From Clostridia bacterium (lineage in GTDB: Bacteria; Bacillota; Clostridia; Oscillospirales; CAG-272): a DNA stretch of 35,284 nucleotides. Both the position numbers and the translations under genes were made by a program. Under the pieces are notes generated by a model. The model was given only the letters and a program-made list of their open reading frames with translations. It did not search any database and was not told the origin of the DNA. How positions within the stretch are numbered: the stretch's first letter is position 1; the number at the start of each line of letters is the position of its first letter. The stretch lies in assembly GCA_017532025.1 (NCBI GenBank), contig JAFXJX010000014.1, forward strand, positions 1-35,284, given 5' to 3'. This document shows, one piece after another, positions 16,964 to 27,110 of the stretch.

Positions 16964-19900
16964 TTATTTGAAATACTTCACTGCCGACTCAAACATCTTC
17001 ATATCGAAGATGCCGTCAACATTCTTATAAAGACCCGAACCAATACGCTCGCTGTGACCCATCTTACCGAATACACGTCCGTCGGGAGAGGTAATACCCT
17101 CGATCGCATACGTCGAATTGTTGGGGTTAAAGCGAATATCGCTGGTTGCGTTACCGTCAAAGTCAACGTACTGTGTTGCAATCTGACCGTTTGCTGCAAG
17201 GCTTCTTACCACTTCTTCAGAAGCAAGGAAGCGACCTTCACCGTGCGAGATCGGAACGGTAAACACATCACCCACGTTGGTAGCAGCAAGCCAAGGGCTC
17301 TTGTTCGATGCAATGCGAATTCTCACAAGCTTCGACTGGTGGCGAGCAATCGAGTTAAAGGTCAGTGTCGGGCAATTTTCATCGGTGTCAATGATCTTGC
17401 CGTAAGGCACAAGACCAAGCTTCACAAGTGCCTGGAAGCCGTTACAGATACCTGCCATCAAACCGTCGCGGTTGTTCAGAAGGTTGTGAACCTCTTCTTT
17501 GATTGCGGCATTGCGGAAGAATGCCATAATGAATTTACCCGATCCGTCGGGTTCGTCGCCGCCCGAGAAACCACCGGGAACAAAGATCATCTGCGATTCC
17601 TTCAGCTTTTCTGCAAACGCATCAACACTTCTCGAAATACCGTCAGCGGTGAGGTTGTTAATCACAAAGATCTCAGCATCAGCACCTGCATCACGCATCA
17701 CTTTTGCTGTGTCAAATTCGCAGTTTGTGCCGGGGAATACAGGAATCAGAACTTTGGGCTTTGCCACTTTAATGGCAGGCGCTTTTCTTTCCTCCGCCTT
17801 AAAGGAGAAGGTTTCAAGCGCAAATTCGCCCTCTTTTTCAAGCATGGGATATACACCCTCAAGCTTGTTTTCATAGAGAGAATCAAGAGCTTTCATGCAA
17901 AGCGAAGTGTCACCGTAAACAATCGCTTTTTCTTCGGTCACAGTACCGACAAGCTTGCCTTCCACATCGGAATCCACTTCAAGGAGGAATGCGCCGTAAC
18001 GGTAACCAAAAATATCGTCAAGTGTCATGGATGCGTCATACGCAAAACCAAAACCGTTACCGATTGCCATCTTGTAAACAGCCTCAGCAACACCGCCATA
18101 AGTGGGCGTATAAGCTGCATACACCTTGCCCTGACGCATCAGATTGGTTACCTTGCTGTACAATGCAGTCAAAGACTCGGTTACAGGCAGATTGTTTTCA
18201 TCATATTCAGGTGCCAAAAGCACAAGCTTGTGACCTGCTTTTTTGAATTCAGGTGTAATAACTTCATCGGTGTGACCGGTGGTAACAGCAAAGGAAACGA
18301 GTGTGGGCGGAACATCAAGATCCTCAAACGAACCGGACATCGAGTCTTTACCGCCAATCGAACCGATCTTCAGTTCCATCTGCGCCTTGAATGCGCCGAG
18401 AAGTGCGGAAAGCGGCTTGCCCCAACGCTTTTCATCCTTACCAAGCTTTTCAAAATATTCCTGGAAAGTGAGATATACGTCATCAAAGGATGCGCCGATC
18501 GCAATCAGCTTGGATACACTTTCGATCACAGCAAGATACGCGCCGTGATAAGGGCTCTTTTCAGAAATAAAAGGGTTGTAGCCCCAAGCCATGTAAGAGC
18601 AAGTGTTGGTGTGCTTCTTTTCAACCGAAATCTTATGAACCATTGCCTGAATCGGTGTCAGCTGCTTCTTACCGCCAAAAGGCATAAGCACTGTACCTGC
18701 ACCAATGGTTGAGTCAAAGCGTTCGGAAAGACCGCGCTTGGAGCAGACGTTAAGATCAGAAACAAGAGCCTCGTAGCCTGCCTTGAAATCGGCAACAGCT
18801 TCCTTTTCATAAGAAGCGGTACTCGCAGGAGCAATGGTGATATGCTTCTCTGCACCGTTGGAATTCAAGAATTCGCGGGAAAGGTCAACGATTGTTTTGC
18901 CATTCCAATGCATACGAAGACGAGGTTCTTCTGTCACCTTTGCCACAACAGTAGCTTCGAGGTTCTCAGAAAGCGCGAGAGCCATAAAAGCTTCTACGTT
19001 TTCCTTTTCTACCACAACTGCCATTCTTTCCTGCGATTCAGAAATCGCAAGTTCAGTACCGTCAAGACCGTCGTATTTCTTCGGAACAGCATCCAGATTG
19101 ATATCAAGACCGTCAGCAAGTTCACCCACGGCAACTGAAACACCGCCTGCACCGAAGTCATTACAACGTTTGATCATACGGGTGGCTTCGGGATTACGGA
19201 AAAGCCTTTGCAATTTTCTTTCCTCGGGGGCATTACCCTTCTGTACTTCTGCACCGCAAGTTTCAAGCGACGAGAGCGTGTGCTTTTTGGAAGAACCGGT
19301 AGCACCACCGCATCCGTCACGGCCGGTACGTCCGCCGAGCAGGATAACAACGTCGCCGTCTTCAGGGCGTTCACGGCGCACATTGGCAGCGGGAGCCGCC
19401 GCAATCACAGCACCGATCTCCATTCTCTTAGCAGCATATCCGTCATGGAAGAGTTCATCAACCATACCGGTAGCAAGCCCGATCTGGTTGCCGTAAGAAG
19501 AATAACCGGCAGCAGCGGTGGTAACGATTTTTCTTTGAGGAAGCTTACCCTTGATGGTTTCGGAAACCGCCTTTGTGGGGTCAGCGCCGCCGGTTACACG
19601 CATTGCGGCGTAAACGTAAGATCTACCCGAAAGCGGGTCACGGATTGCACCGCCAATACAAGTAGCAGCACCGCCAAAAGGCTCAATTTCGGTGGGATGG
19701 TTGTGTGTTTCGTTCTTAAACAGAAGGAGCCAAGGCTCTTTCACGCCATCCACTTCCACGTCCATCTTTACCGTACAAGCGTTGATTTCTTCCGATTCAT
19801 CAAGCTTGTCAAGATAGCCGTGTTTTTTCAGATAGCGAACAGCAAGTGTGGCAATGTCCATCAGATTCTGCGGCTTGGTTCTGCCAAGCGCTTCACGGGT

Positions 19901-20650
19901 TGCCACGTATTCGTTATAGGTTTCTTCAAGGAGCTTGTCCTCAAAGGTCACTTTGTCAATGGTAGTCAGGAATGTTGTATGACGGCAGTGGTCAGACCAG
20001 TACGTGTCGATCATACGAATCTCGGTAATGGTGGGATTTCTGTTTTCGGTGCGGAAATAGTCACGGCAGAAACGGATATCATCGGTATCCATAGCAAGAC
20101 CGTAGGTTTTCACAAATTCAGCAAGACCGTCTTCATCAAGATCAATAAAGCCGTCAAGTGTTGCTACTTCAGTGGGAATATCATACTGAACAGCAAGTGT
20201 TTCGGGAAGAGAGAGCGATGCTTCCCTTGCTTCCACGGGGTTAATCACGTACTTTTTGATTTCAGCAAGCTCTTCCGATGTAAAGTTGCCCTCAAGCACG
20301 TAAACGCGTGCGGTGCGAATCGTAGGGCGCTCACCGCAGGAAATGATCTGAATGCACTGTGCGGCAGAGTCTGCACGCTGGTCGAACTGTCCGGGCAGAT
20401 ATTCCACGGCAAATACCGCATCACCTTCTGTAGGAAGTTCTTTGGTTACAATATCAAGCTGAGGCTCGGAAAAAACCGAGTTCACAGCATCGGCAAAAAG
20501 ATCTTCTGAAATATTTTCCACATCGTAACGGTTAAAAAGGCGAATATTGGTAACACCTTTCATACCGAGGAGATTGCGGACTTCGGAAAGGATGGCTTTC
20601 GCTTCGTTGGCAAGACCTTCTCTTTTTTCAACAAAAATTCTAAAGACCAT
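16964..20650 (-). CDS. purL: Phosphoribosylformylglycinamidine synthase, one-chain clostridial type
   Basis: PurL converts FGAR to FGAM with ATP and glutamine. At 1228 residues it fuses the synthase part (with NETHNHPTEIEPFGGAATCIGG and a second ATP-binding region) to a C-terminal PurQ-like class I amidotransferase. The glutaminase triad looks intact: Cys1069 in GICNGFQ, His1199 and Glu1201 in MGHSER, where most relatives have PHPER. The arrangement is the known clostridial form. In contrast with GuaA and PurF in the same cluster, this enzyme seems able to use glutamine. The ATG at 20650 has AGGAGAG upstream. Confidence 0.96.
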   Translation of the reverse strand: MVFRIFVEKREGLANEAKAILSEVRNLLGMKGVTNIRLFNRYDVENISEDLFADAVNSVFSEPQLDIVTKELPTEGDAVFAVEYLPGQFDQRADSAAQCIQIISCGERPTIRTARVYVLEGNFTSEELAEIKKYVINPVEAREASLSLPETLAVQYDIPTEVATLDGFIDLDEDGLAEFVKTYGLAMDTDDIRFCRDYFRTENRNPTITEIRMIDTYWSDHCRHTTFLTTIDKVTFEDKLLEETYNEYVATREALGRTKPQNLMDIATLAVRYLKKHGYLDKLDESEEINACTVKMDVEVDGVKEPWLLLFKNETHNHPTEIEPFGGAATCIGGAIRDPLSGRSYVYAAMRVTGGADPTKAVSETIKGKLPQRKIVTTAAAGYSSYGNQIGLATGMVDELFHDGYAAKRMEIGAVIAAAPAANVRRERPEDGDVVILLGGRTGRDGCGGATGSSKKHTLSSLETCGAEVQKGNAPEERKLQRLFRNPEATRMIKRCNDFGAGGVSVAVGELADGLDINLDAVPKKYDGLDGTELAISESQERMAVVVEKENVEAFMALALSENLEATVVAKVTEEPRLRMHWNGKTIVDLSREFLNSNGAEKHITIAPASTASYEKEAVADFKAGYEALVSDLNVCSKRGLSERFDSTIGAGTVLMPFGGKKQLTPIQAMVHKISVEKKHTNTCSYMAWGYNPFISEKSPYHGAYLAVIESVSKLIAIGASFDDVYLTFQEYFEKLGKDEKRWGKPLSALLGAFKAQMELKIGSIGGKDSMSGSFEDLDVPPTLVSFAVTTGHTDEVITPEFKKAGHKLVLLAPEYDENNLPVTESLTALYSKVTNLMRQGKVYAAYTPTYGGVAEAVYKMAIGNGFGFAYDASMTLDDIFGYRYGAFLLEVDSDVEGKLVGTVTEEKAIVYGDTSLCMKALDSLYENKLEGVYPMLEKEGEFALETFSFKAEERKAPAIKVAKPKVLIPVFPGTNCEFDTAKVMRDAGADAEIFVINNLTADGISRSVDAFAEKLKESQMIFVPGGFSGGDEPDGSGKFIMAFFRNAAIKEEVHNLLNNRDGLMAGICNGFQALVKLGLVPYGKIIDTDENCPTLTFNSIARHQSKLVRIRIASNKSPWLAATNVGDVFTVPISHGEGRFLASEEVVRSLAANGQIATQYVDFDGNATSDIRFNPNNSTYAIEGITSPDGRVFGKMGHSERIGSGLYKNVDGIFDMKMFESAVKYFK

Positions 20651-20722
20651 ATTCGGTTTCTCTCCTTGTTGTTTCGATTCGTTGTGTTTTGTGTATCTTG
20701 CGGTACAATGCTCTTGTTCAGA

Positions 20723-21991
20723 TCACTGTTTTTTCGCCGCAAGTGCTCTTTGACCAATATCATTACGGTAGTAAGCATTGTCAAAGGAAATTGTCTTTAC
20801 ATAGGAATACGCAGTATCAATGGCAGTTTCAAGCGTTTCGGAAACAGCTGTTACACCAAGAACTCTGCCGCCGTTTGTCAAAAGTTTTCCGTCTTTGAGC
20901 GATGCGCCCGCCACAAAAACTTTATCCTGAACGGTTTCGGGAATGGTCATAACAAAACCTTTTTCATACGCGGTGGGATAACCCTTGGACGCCATAATCA
21001 CACAGCAGGCATTCTTCTTGCTGAACTTCACTTGGGTTTGGGCAAGCGTTTCGTTGGTAACAGCTTGCATCACCGTCAAAAGATCGCTTTCGAGAAGCGG
21101 AAGGACAACTTGTGTTTCAGGGTCACCGAAACGGCAGTTGTATTCAATCACCTTGGGACCGTTTTCGGTAATCATAAGACCAAAATACAAGCAGCCCTTA
21201 AAGGTGCGACCCTCGGCATTCATGGCATTCATGGTCGGCAAAAAGATTTCCTTCATGCACCGCTCAGCCAAATCTTCTGTGTAATAGGGATTGGGAGCAA
21301 CCGTTCCCATACCGCCTGTATTCAAGCCCGTATCGTTATCACCTGCGCGCTTGTGGTCCATGGAAGAAACCATGGGAACCAGTGTTTTACCGTCGGTAAA
21401 GGCAAGAACCGATACTTCGGGACCTGTCAGGAATTCTTCAATCACAACATGGTCACCGCTTGCACCAAAGACTTTATCTTCCATCATGGATTTTACCGCA
21501 TCTTTGGCTTCATCTCTTGTCATGGCAATGATAACGCCTTTGCCAAGCGCAAGACCGTCAGCTTTGATAACAGTGGGAATCGGAGCTGTTTCGAGATAGG
21601 AAAGCGCCTTTTCCATATCATCAAACACTTCGTAAGTTGCGGTGGGAATGCCGTACTTTTTCATGAGATTTTTGGAAAACACCTTGCTTCCCTCAATCAC
21701 AGCGGCATTGGCGCGCGGACCAAAGCAAGGAATTCCCTTTTCTTCAAGCGCATCCACACAGCCAAGCACAAGAGGATCGTCGGGAGCAACCACTGCATAA
21801 TCAATCTTGTTTGCCACGGCAAACGCAACAATTGCGGGAATGTCTTTTGCCCCAATGTTAACGCAAGTGGCGTCAGCGGCAATATCGCCATTACCGGGGA
21901 GCGCAAAAATCTCGGAAACTGTTTTATTCTCTTTGATTTTCTTGATGATGGCGTGTTCTCTTCCGCCACCACCGACAACCATTATTTTCAT
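20723..21991 (-). CDS. purD: Phosphoribosylamine-glycine ligase
   Basis: PurD joins phosphoribosylamine and glycine with ATP. The 422-residue ATP-grasp protein starts with MVVGGGGREHAI and has PGNGDIA, KADGLALGKGVIIA and the C-terminal EYNCRFGDPETQVVLPLL metal-binding segment. It lies 19 bases after the transformylase gene and 72 bases before purL. The gap to purL holds only the purL ribosome site and no clear hairpin. Confidence 0.97.
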   Translation of the reverse strand: MKIMVVGGGGREHAIIKKIKENKTVSEIFALPGNGDIAADATCVNIGAKDIPAIVAFAVANKIDYAVVAPDDPLVLGCVDALEEKGIPCFGPRANAAVIEGSKVFSKNLMKKYGIPTATYEVFDDMEKALSYLETAPIPTVIKADGLALGKGVIIAMTRDEAKDAVKSMMEDKVFGASGDHVVIEEFLTGPEVSVLAFTDGKTLVPMVSSMDHKRAGDNDTGLNTGGMGTVAPNPYYTEDLAERCMKEIFLPTMNAMNAEGRTFKGCLYFGLMITENGPKVIEYNCRFGDPETQVVLPLLESDLLTVMQAVTNETLAQTQVKFSKKNACCVIMASKGYPTAYEKGFVMTIPETVQDKVFVAGASLKDGKLLTNGGRVLGVTAVSETLETAIDTAYSYVKTISFDNAYYRNDIGQRALAAKKQ

Positions 21992-22010
21992 ATCTGTATC
22001 CTTTTGGCAA

Positions 22011-23195
22011 TTAGTGATGGAACAAACGCATACCCGTAAAGGAAAGTGTCATACCATACTTGTTACAGCAATCGATCACGGCATCGTCGCGAATCGATCC
22101 GCCGGGTTCGGCAATATACTTCACACCGCTCTTCTTGGCGCGTTCAATGTTATCGCTGAACGGGAAGAAAGCATCCGAGCCGAGAGCCACGCCGTCGATG
22201 GTAGCAAGATATGCCTTGGCTTCTTCATCGGTAAGAGGCGCGGGCTGTTCGGTGAAATACTTCTGCCAGTTGCCGTCTGCACAAACATCTTCTTCGTTCT
22301 TATTGATATATCCGTCGATGACATTGTCTCTGTCGGGTCTGCCAAGCGTATCCTTGAAAGGCAGGTTCAAAACCTTGTCATGCTGACGGAGGAACCATGT
22401 GTCCGCTTTACCGCCTGCAAGACGTGTGCAGTGAATTCTCGACTGCTGACCTGCGCCAACACCGATCGCCTGACCGTCAACAGCAAAGCATACCGAGTTC
22501 GACTGGGTGTATTTCAGTGTAATCAAAGCAATGATCAAATCACGAATCGCAGATTCAGGAAGATCCTTGTTCTCAGTTACAATATTGGAAAGCAGTTCGC
22601 GGTTGATTTCAAAATTATTTCTTCCCTGCTCAAAGGTAATGCCGAACACATCCTTGTGTTCAATCGGAGCAGGAACATAGTTGGGATCAATTTTTACGAT
22701 GTTGTAGTTGCCCTTTCTCTTCGACTTGAGAATCTCAAGCGCTTCGGGCTCATAACCGGGAGCAATGATACCGTCGGAAACCTCTCTCTTGATCATCAGA
22801 GCGGTGGTCACATCGCATACATCGGAAAGTGCAACCCAGTCACCGAAGGAACACATTCTGTCAGTTCCTCTGGCTCTTGCGTAAGCGCAAGCGAGAGGAG
22901 AATCGTCAAGGCCTTCAATGTCGTCAACAAAGCAAGCCTTCTTGAGTTTTTCGGAAAGCTTCACACCTACTGCGGCAGAGGTCGGGCTTACGTGCTTGAA
23001 GGATGTAACAGCAGGAAGACCTGTCGCTTCCTTCAGTTCCTTAACAAGCTGCCAGGAGTTAAACGCATCAAGGAAGTTAATAAAACCGGGACGACCGGAA
23101 AGGATTTCAATCGGGAGATCCTCGCCATTTTGCATAAAAATCTTCGCAGGCTTTTGGTTAGGGTTACAACCGTATTTCAGTTCAAATTCTTTCAT
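22011..23195 (-). CDS. purH: AICAR transformylase, stand-alone domain of PurH
   Basis: The enzyme formylates AICAR with 10-formyl-tetrahydrofolate to FAICAR. Usual PurH has about 510-530 residues and carries the IMP cyclohydrolase (MGS-like) domain at its N-terminus. This one has 394 residues and starts at the beginning of the transformylase part (LKYGCNPNQKPA), with SFKHVSPTSAAVG, GAGQQSRIHCTRLAGGKAD and DAFFPFSDNI motifs. The cyclohydrolase step is supplied by purO, 11 bases upstream in the operon. The ATG has GAGGGA before it, so the short form is the real one. Confidence 0.93.
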   Translation of the reverse strand: MKEFELKYGCNPNQKPAKIFMQNGEDLPIEILSGRPGFINFLDAFNSWQLVKELKEATGLPAVTSFKHVSPTSAAVGVKLSEKLKKACFVDDIEGLDDSPLACAYARARGTDRMCSFGDWVALSDVCDVTTALMIKREVSDGIIAPGYEPEALEILKSKRKGNYNIVKIDPNYVPAPIEHKDVFGITFEQGRNNFEINRELLSNIVTENKDLPESAIRDLIIALITLKYTQSNSVCFAVDGQAIGVGAGQQSRIHCTRLAGGKADTWFLRQHDKVLNLPFKDTLGRPDRDNVIDGYINKNEEDVCADGNWQKYFTEQPAPLTDEEAKAYLATIDGVALGSDAFFPFSDNIERAKKSGVKYIAEPGGSIRDDAVIDCCNKYGMTLSFTGMRLFHH

Positions 23196-23206
23196 GTCTT
23201 ATTCCC

Positions 23207-23923
23207 TCACTTATTCTTGTTTACAATTCTTGTTTCGGTAGCACCGCTTTCAAGATCGATATAACGAACAAAAAGCGATACCTTGTTGTCTTCATTGAGA
23301 TTGCTCCAGATCAAATCGGTCAATGTATCAATATCCACATTGGGAAGCTCAAGCGTCTTCGGCTCGCCTTCAAAAGACGGAAGCGGATTGCCGTCACAAT
23401 TGTAGGTGTGAATAAACTTGGCTTTTCCCGCAACGGGATTCGAGTAAGCATAGGTGAATCTTTCGCAGGAAGAATCATCGCCCTCTGCACTCTTGAGAAT
23501 CGACATTGCGTAATTCATATCGCCGTTTTCGAGGTGAATGATACCTGAAATTCTGGGTGTGAAGTTAGGCTTGTCATCTTCAAATTCACGGGTTCTGAGC
23601 GCCTGTTCAAAGGTCATTTGTTTGTCCATCAAGTCATAGATGGTATCGGTCTGATCACCGTTGGTAACAATGGTCTTGTTGCCAAGCACTCTGACAGGAT
23701 AGTAAATGATCAGATGCGGGTCAACCATCTTCGATTCGTCAAAAGCCTTGGTGCGCATCGCTTCGCCCTCGGCAACGAACACGCGGTTACGGCTGTTCAC
23801 GCTTCTGCCCATGATAAAATATGCGGTTACGGCTTTTTTGCCGTCGGCAGATTTGCCAATCATAATACCTCTGCCATGATAGGCAAGAGAGTTAAGTTCA
23901 TTTGCAATCGTAGAAACTTTCAT
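23207..23923 (-). CDS. purO: IMP cyclohydrolase, archaeal PurO type
   Basis: The 238-residue protein matches the PurO-like IMP cyclohydrolase family (IMP_cyclohyd), which has an N-terminal-nucleophile-hydrolase-like fold and closes FAICAR to IMP. Recognised parts are YHGRGIMIGKSADGKKAVTAYFIMGRS and NSRNRVFV near the N-terminus and the FTPRISGIIHLENG segment in the middle. It sits between purN and the truncated purH, exactly where the missing cyclohydrolase is needed. PurO was first described in archaea. The ATG has AAAGGAG upstream. Confidence 0.9.
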   Translation of the reverse strand: MKVSTIANELNSLAYHGRGIMIGKSADGKKAVTAYFIMGRSVNSRNRVFVAEGEAMRTKAFDESKMVDPHLIIYYPVRVLGNKTIVTNGDQTDTIYDLMDKQMTFEQALRTREFEDDKPNFTPRISGIIHLENGDMNYAMSILKSAEGDDSSCERFTYAYSNPVAGKAKFIHTYNCDGNPLPSFEGEPKTLELPNVDIDTLTDLIWSNLNEDNKVSLFVRYIDLESGATETRIVNKNK

Positions 23924-23925
23924 AT

Positions 23926-24561
23926 TTACACTCCTTTGATAAACACTTTGTTGTCAACGACTTCAATTCTGTCGTCGCAGAACAGTTTGACCGATGCGGG
24001 AAGAATCTTCCATTCCGCCTCTTCCATAATTCTCTTCTGAAGGGTTTCAGGGGTATCGTCTTCCTTCACTTCAACCGCTTTTTGCATCACGATTGGTCCT
24101 GCATCACATTCGGGGGTAACAATATGTACCGTAGCACCCGAAAGCTTCACACCTTTTTCAAGGGCTGCTTGGTGAACATACAAGCCGTAAAAACCTTTTC
24201 CGCAAAAAGACGGAATCAAGGCAGGATGCACGTTCAAAATCCTGTTGGGGAATTTTTCATATACCTGTTCATCGATGATGGTAAGAAATCCTGCCAAAAC
24301 AACAAGATCGATCTTTGCCGCCACAAGCGTGTCGGCAAGCGCTTTGGAATACTCCGCAATGCTTGCATACTCCTTGCGTGCAAGCACCTTGGATTCAATT
24401 TGGTTGTTTTCAGCCCTAACCAAAGCATACACATCGGGTTTGGAAGCAATTACCAACGAAATCTCTCCGTTGCCAAGCTCACCGCGTTTTTCGGCATCGA
24501 TCAGCGCTTGTAAATTCGTGCCGCCTCCCGAAACAAGAACGGCAATTCTCTTCTTACCCAT
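23926..24561 (-). CDS. purN: Phosphoribosylglycinamide formyltransferase
   Basis: PurN transfers the formyl group of 10-formyl-tetrahydrofolate to GAR. The 211-residue chain has the GAR-binding loop VSGGGTNLQAL, the catalytic LNVHPALIPSFCGKGFYG with its Asn-His pair, and CDAGPIV with the catalytic Asp. The ATG overlaps the purM stop as TAATG (24561), so I prefer it to a TTG two codons upstream. purO follows after 2 bases. Confidence 0.96.
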   Translation of the reverse strand: MGKKRIAVLVSGGGTNLQALIDAEKRGELGNGEISLVIASKPDVYALVRAENNQIESKVLARKEYASIAEYSKALADTLVAAKIDLVVLAGFLTIIDEQVYEKFPNRILNVHPALIPSFCGKGFYGLYVHQAALEKGVKLSGATVHIVTPECDAGPIVMQKAVEVKEDDTPETLQKRIMEEAEWKILPASVKLFCDDRIEVVDNKVFIKGV

Positions 24562-25610
24562 TAGCAAAGCACCACGCCGTCATCGCCTTTGATGATCTCG
24601 CCGATCACGTAGGCATCTTCACCGTTGGCACGAAGAATTCCAAGTGCGGTTTCTACCTGTTCAGCAGGAACCACAACGCTCATACCAACGCCCATGTTAT
24701 AGGTATTGTACATATCGCGTTCGGGAATATTACCGGTCTTAGCAATCATATCGAAGATAGGAAGTACTCTAACAGCGCTCTTATCAATTTTAGCAGTTAA
24801 GCCTTTCGGAATCGAGCGCGGGATGTTTTCATAGAAACCGCCGCCTGTGATGTGGCTGATTCCCTTAACGTCAACCTTTTCCAGGAGTGCAAGAATTGAT
24901 TTTACATAAATTTTAGTGGGAACAAGGAGTGCCTCCGCAACGCTCTTGCCGCCAAGTTCTTTTTGGGGTTCATACAGTGCGGGAGGATTGTTGTCAATGT
25001 CAAATACTTTACGAACAAGCGAGAAGCCGTTGGAATGAACACCACTCGAAGCGAGTGCGATCACAACGTCACCCTCATTCATCTTTTTGTTATCAAGGAT
25101 CTTTTCCTTGTCAACAATACCCACAGCAAAACCTGCAAGGTCATAATCCTCGCTCGGCATCATACCGGGATGTTCAGCGGTTTCACCGCCGATGAGTTCT
25201 GCACCCGACTGAACACATCCTTCAGCAACACCGCCAACAATGGCAGCGATCTTTTCGGGATAGTTCTTGCCGCAAGCGATATAGTCAAGGAAAAAGAGGG
25301 GCTTTGCGCCAGCACAAATAATATCGTTTACACACATAGCAACGGCATCAATACCAATGGTATCGTGCTTGTCCATCAGAATAGCAAGCTTAACCTTGGT
25401 ACCGCATCCGTCAGTACCTGAAACAAGAACGGGATTCTTGTAGCCCGAAAGGTCAAGGGCAAAGAGTCCGCCAAAGCCACCGATATCATCGGCCTTTCCG
25501 TTCACCATGGTACGGGCAATGTGTTTTTTCATCAGTTCAACTGCTTTATACCCGGCAGTAATATCCACACCGGCTGCTGCGTAGCTATCGGATTTCGACT
25601 GGTTATGCAT
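24561..25610 (-). CDS. purM: Phosphoribosylformylglycinamidine cyclo-ligase (AIR synthetase)
   Basis: PurM closes FGAM to AIR with ATP. The 349-residue chain has the family's [21 protein letters not shown] start, [29 protein letters not shown] and [16 protein letters not shown] start it at the ATG 25610-25608, which follows AGGAAGG at 8 bases; eight more codons upstream are open but end in a poor start. It shares a base with purN at its end. Confidence 0.96.
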   Translation of the reverse strand: MHNQSKSDSYAAAGVDITAGYKAVELMKKHIARTMVNGKADDIGGFGGLFALDLSGYKNPVLVSGTDGCGTKVKLAILMDKHDTIGIDAVAMCVNDIICAGAKPLFFLDYIACGKNYPEKIAAIVGGVAEGCVQSGAELIGGETAEHPGMMPSEDYDLAGFAVGIVDKEKILDNKKMNEGDVVIALASSGVHSNGFSLVRKVFDIDNNPPALYEPQKELGGKSVAEALLVPTKIYVKSILALLEKVDVKGISHITGGGFYENIPRSIPKGLTAKIDKSAVRVLPIFDMIAKTGNIPERDMYNTYNMGVGMSVVVPAEQVETALGILRANGEDAYVIGEIIKGDDGVVLC

Positions 25611-25658
25611 AATAAAAACCTTCCTTTTCAACAATTGTCTTTTAATACGTAATCTGTT

Positions 25659-27080
25659 TTATTCCTTGCCCGACCAACAGTAGGTGCAAAGTTTACATGG
25701 TTCAAGGCCAATTGCCTTGATAATTCCCTCAAGGGATTGAAATTCAAGAGATGCAAAATTCATTTTATCGCAAATCGCTTTGCGAAGCGCCTTACCGCGC
25801 TCTGTGGAAAAGTCGCTGTATTCTTCAAGATATTTAAGTCCTTCTTCGCCTTCAAGCTCCACGATTGTTGCTCTTGTTAAAAGCTCCATTTCGTTGGTAG
25901 AGCTTGAAAAGTTCAGATATTTGCAGCCGTACATAATAGGCGGACACGCCGAACGCATATGAACGCTCTTGGCACCGTTATCATATAAGAATTCAACCGT
26001 TTCTCTCAGCTGTGTGCCGCGCACGATCGAGTCATCCACAAACAAAAGATTTTTGTCAACGATCAACTCATGTACCGGAATCTGTTTCATTTTGGCAACT
26101 TTTTTGCGATCGGATTGCTTGGAGGAAATAAAGCTTCTCGGCCAAGTAGGCGTGTATTTAATAAAGGGACGCGCAAAATGAATGTCGCTCTTGTTGGCGT
26201 AACCGATGGCATGAGGTGTGCCTGAATCCGGAACACCGCACACGTAGTCAATATCGGTAATATTGCCCTCCTTCATATCGTGCTCTGCCATAATGGCGCC
26301 GTTGCGATAACGCATGGTTTCCACATTTACCCCCTCATACGTCGCATTGGAATAACCATAATACGACCAAAGAAACGCACAAATCCGCATTTCTTTACCG
26401 GGAGGAGAGAGCTGTTCAACACCGTCGGGGGTAATTTCCACAATCTCAGCAGGTCCAAGCTCTCTCAAATCTCTGAAACCGAGCTTTTGATAAGCAAACG
26501 ACTCAAACGAGACACAATACCCGTCTTCCCCCTGACCAAGCACCACAGGTGTTCTTCCCAAGCGGTCACGAGCCGCAATCAAGGTGCCGTCATCTTTCAA
26601 AATAAGAATCGAAGCAGAACCTTGAATCACCTCTTGTACAAAGCGAATGCCCTCTGTAAAGCTTTCCTTTTGCGCAATCAAGGCAGCAAGCAACTCGGTG
26701 GAATTGATCTTTCCGCCTGTCATGGCATTAAAATGACCGTTAGATGATAGATAACGCTCCGCCAGTTCCTCCAAATTATTGACAGCACCGACGATACAAA
26801 TGGCAAATACACCAAGTGCCGAGCGAATCAAAAGCGGCTGCGGATCCGAATCACTGATACAACCGATGGCAGATGTTCCCTTCATTTCGTCAAAAACACG
26901 CTCAAACTTGGTACGGAAGGGTGAATTCTCAATATTGTGAATCTCTCTTTGGAGTCCAATCTTTTTGTCGTATGCAGCAAGACCGCCGCGTCTTGTTCCC
27001 AAATGAGAATGATAGTCTGTTCCGAAAAATACATCCGTAAGACAATCCTCTTTTGCGGCTATGCCAAAAAAACCACCCAT
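25659..27080 (-). CDS. purF: Amidophosphoribosyltransferase with a degenerate glutaminase domain
   Basis: PurF makes phosphoribosylamine from PRPP and glutamine or ammonia. The phosphoribosyltransferase half is complete, with the PRPP motif LFVDDSIVRGTQ, and the iron-sulfur cysteines seem present (CAFLW, ACPPIMYGC, and CKLCTYC at 462-468). The N-terminal glutaminase half has lost its key parts. The nucleophile Cys that follows the initiator Met in the family (CGVFGI) is Gly here (MGGFFGI). The RYST and HNGN glutamine-binding motifs are replaced by GCISDSDPQ and VGAVNN. The product therefore probably works with free ammonia. The 473-residue length is normal and the frame is intact, so it is not a pseudogene. 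A second, normal PurF elsewhere in the genome is possible. Confidence 0.9.
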   Translation of the reverse strand: MGGFFGIAAKEDCLTDVFFGTDYHSHLGTRRGGLAAYDKKIGLQREIHNIENSPFRTKFERVFDEMKGTSAIGCISDSDPQPLLIRSALGVFAICIVGAVNNLEELAERYLSSNGHFNAMTGGKINSTELLAALIAQKESFTEGIRFVQEVIQGSASILILKDDGTLIAARDRLGRTPVVLGQGEDGYCVSFESFAYQKLGFRDLRELGPAEIVEITPDGVEQLSPPGKEMRICAFLWSYYGYSNATYEGVNVETMRYRNGAIMAEHDMKEGNITDIDYVCGVPDSGTPHAIGYANKSDIHFARPFIKYTPTWPRSFISSKQSDRKKVAKMKQIPVHELIVDKNLLFVDDSIVRGTQLRETVEFLYDNGAKSVHMRSACPPIMYGCKYLNFSSSTNEMELLTRATIVELEGEEGLKYLEEYSDFSTERGKALRKAICDKMNFASLEFQSLEGIIKAIGLEPCKLCTYCWSGKE

Positions 27081-27110
27081 TGTTTCTCCTTTTCCTTTAT
27101 CAATGTGATC

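Noticed and set aside
17054..18712. Long + strand ORF of 552 codons opposite purL
   Set aside because: The minus strand encodes PurL with all motifs. Similar long shadows lie opposite carB, pyrC, fhs and purD, so this is a codon-use effect.
25659..27080. purF as a pseudogene
   Set aside because: The frame is full length with intact PRPP and iron-sulfur motifs and lies in a tight operon; only the glutaminase residues are lost, which fits a functional ammonia-using variant.
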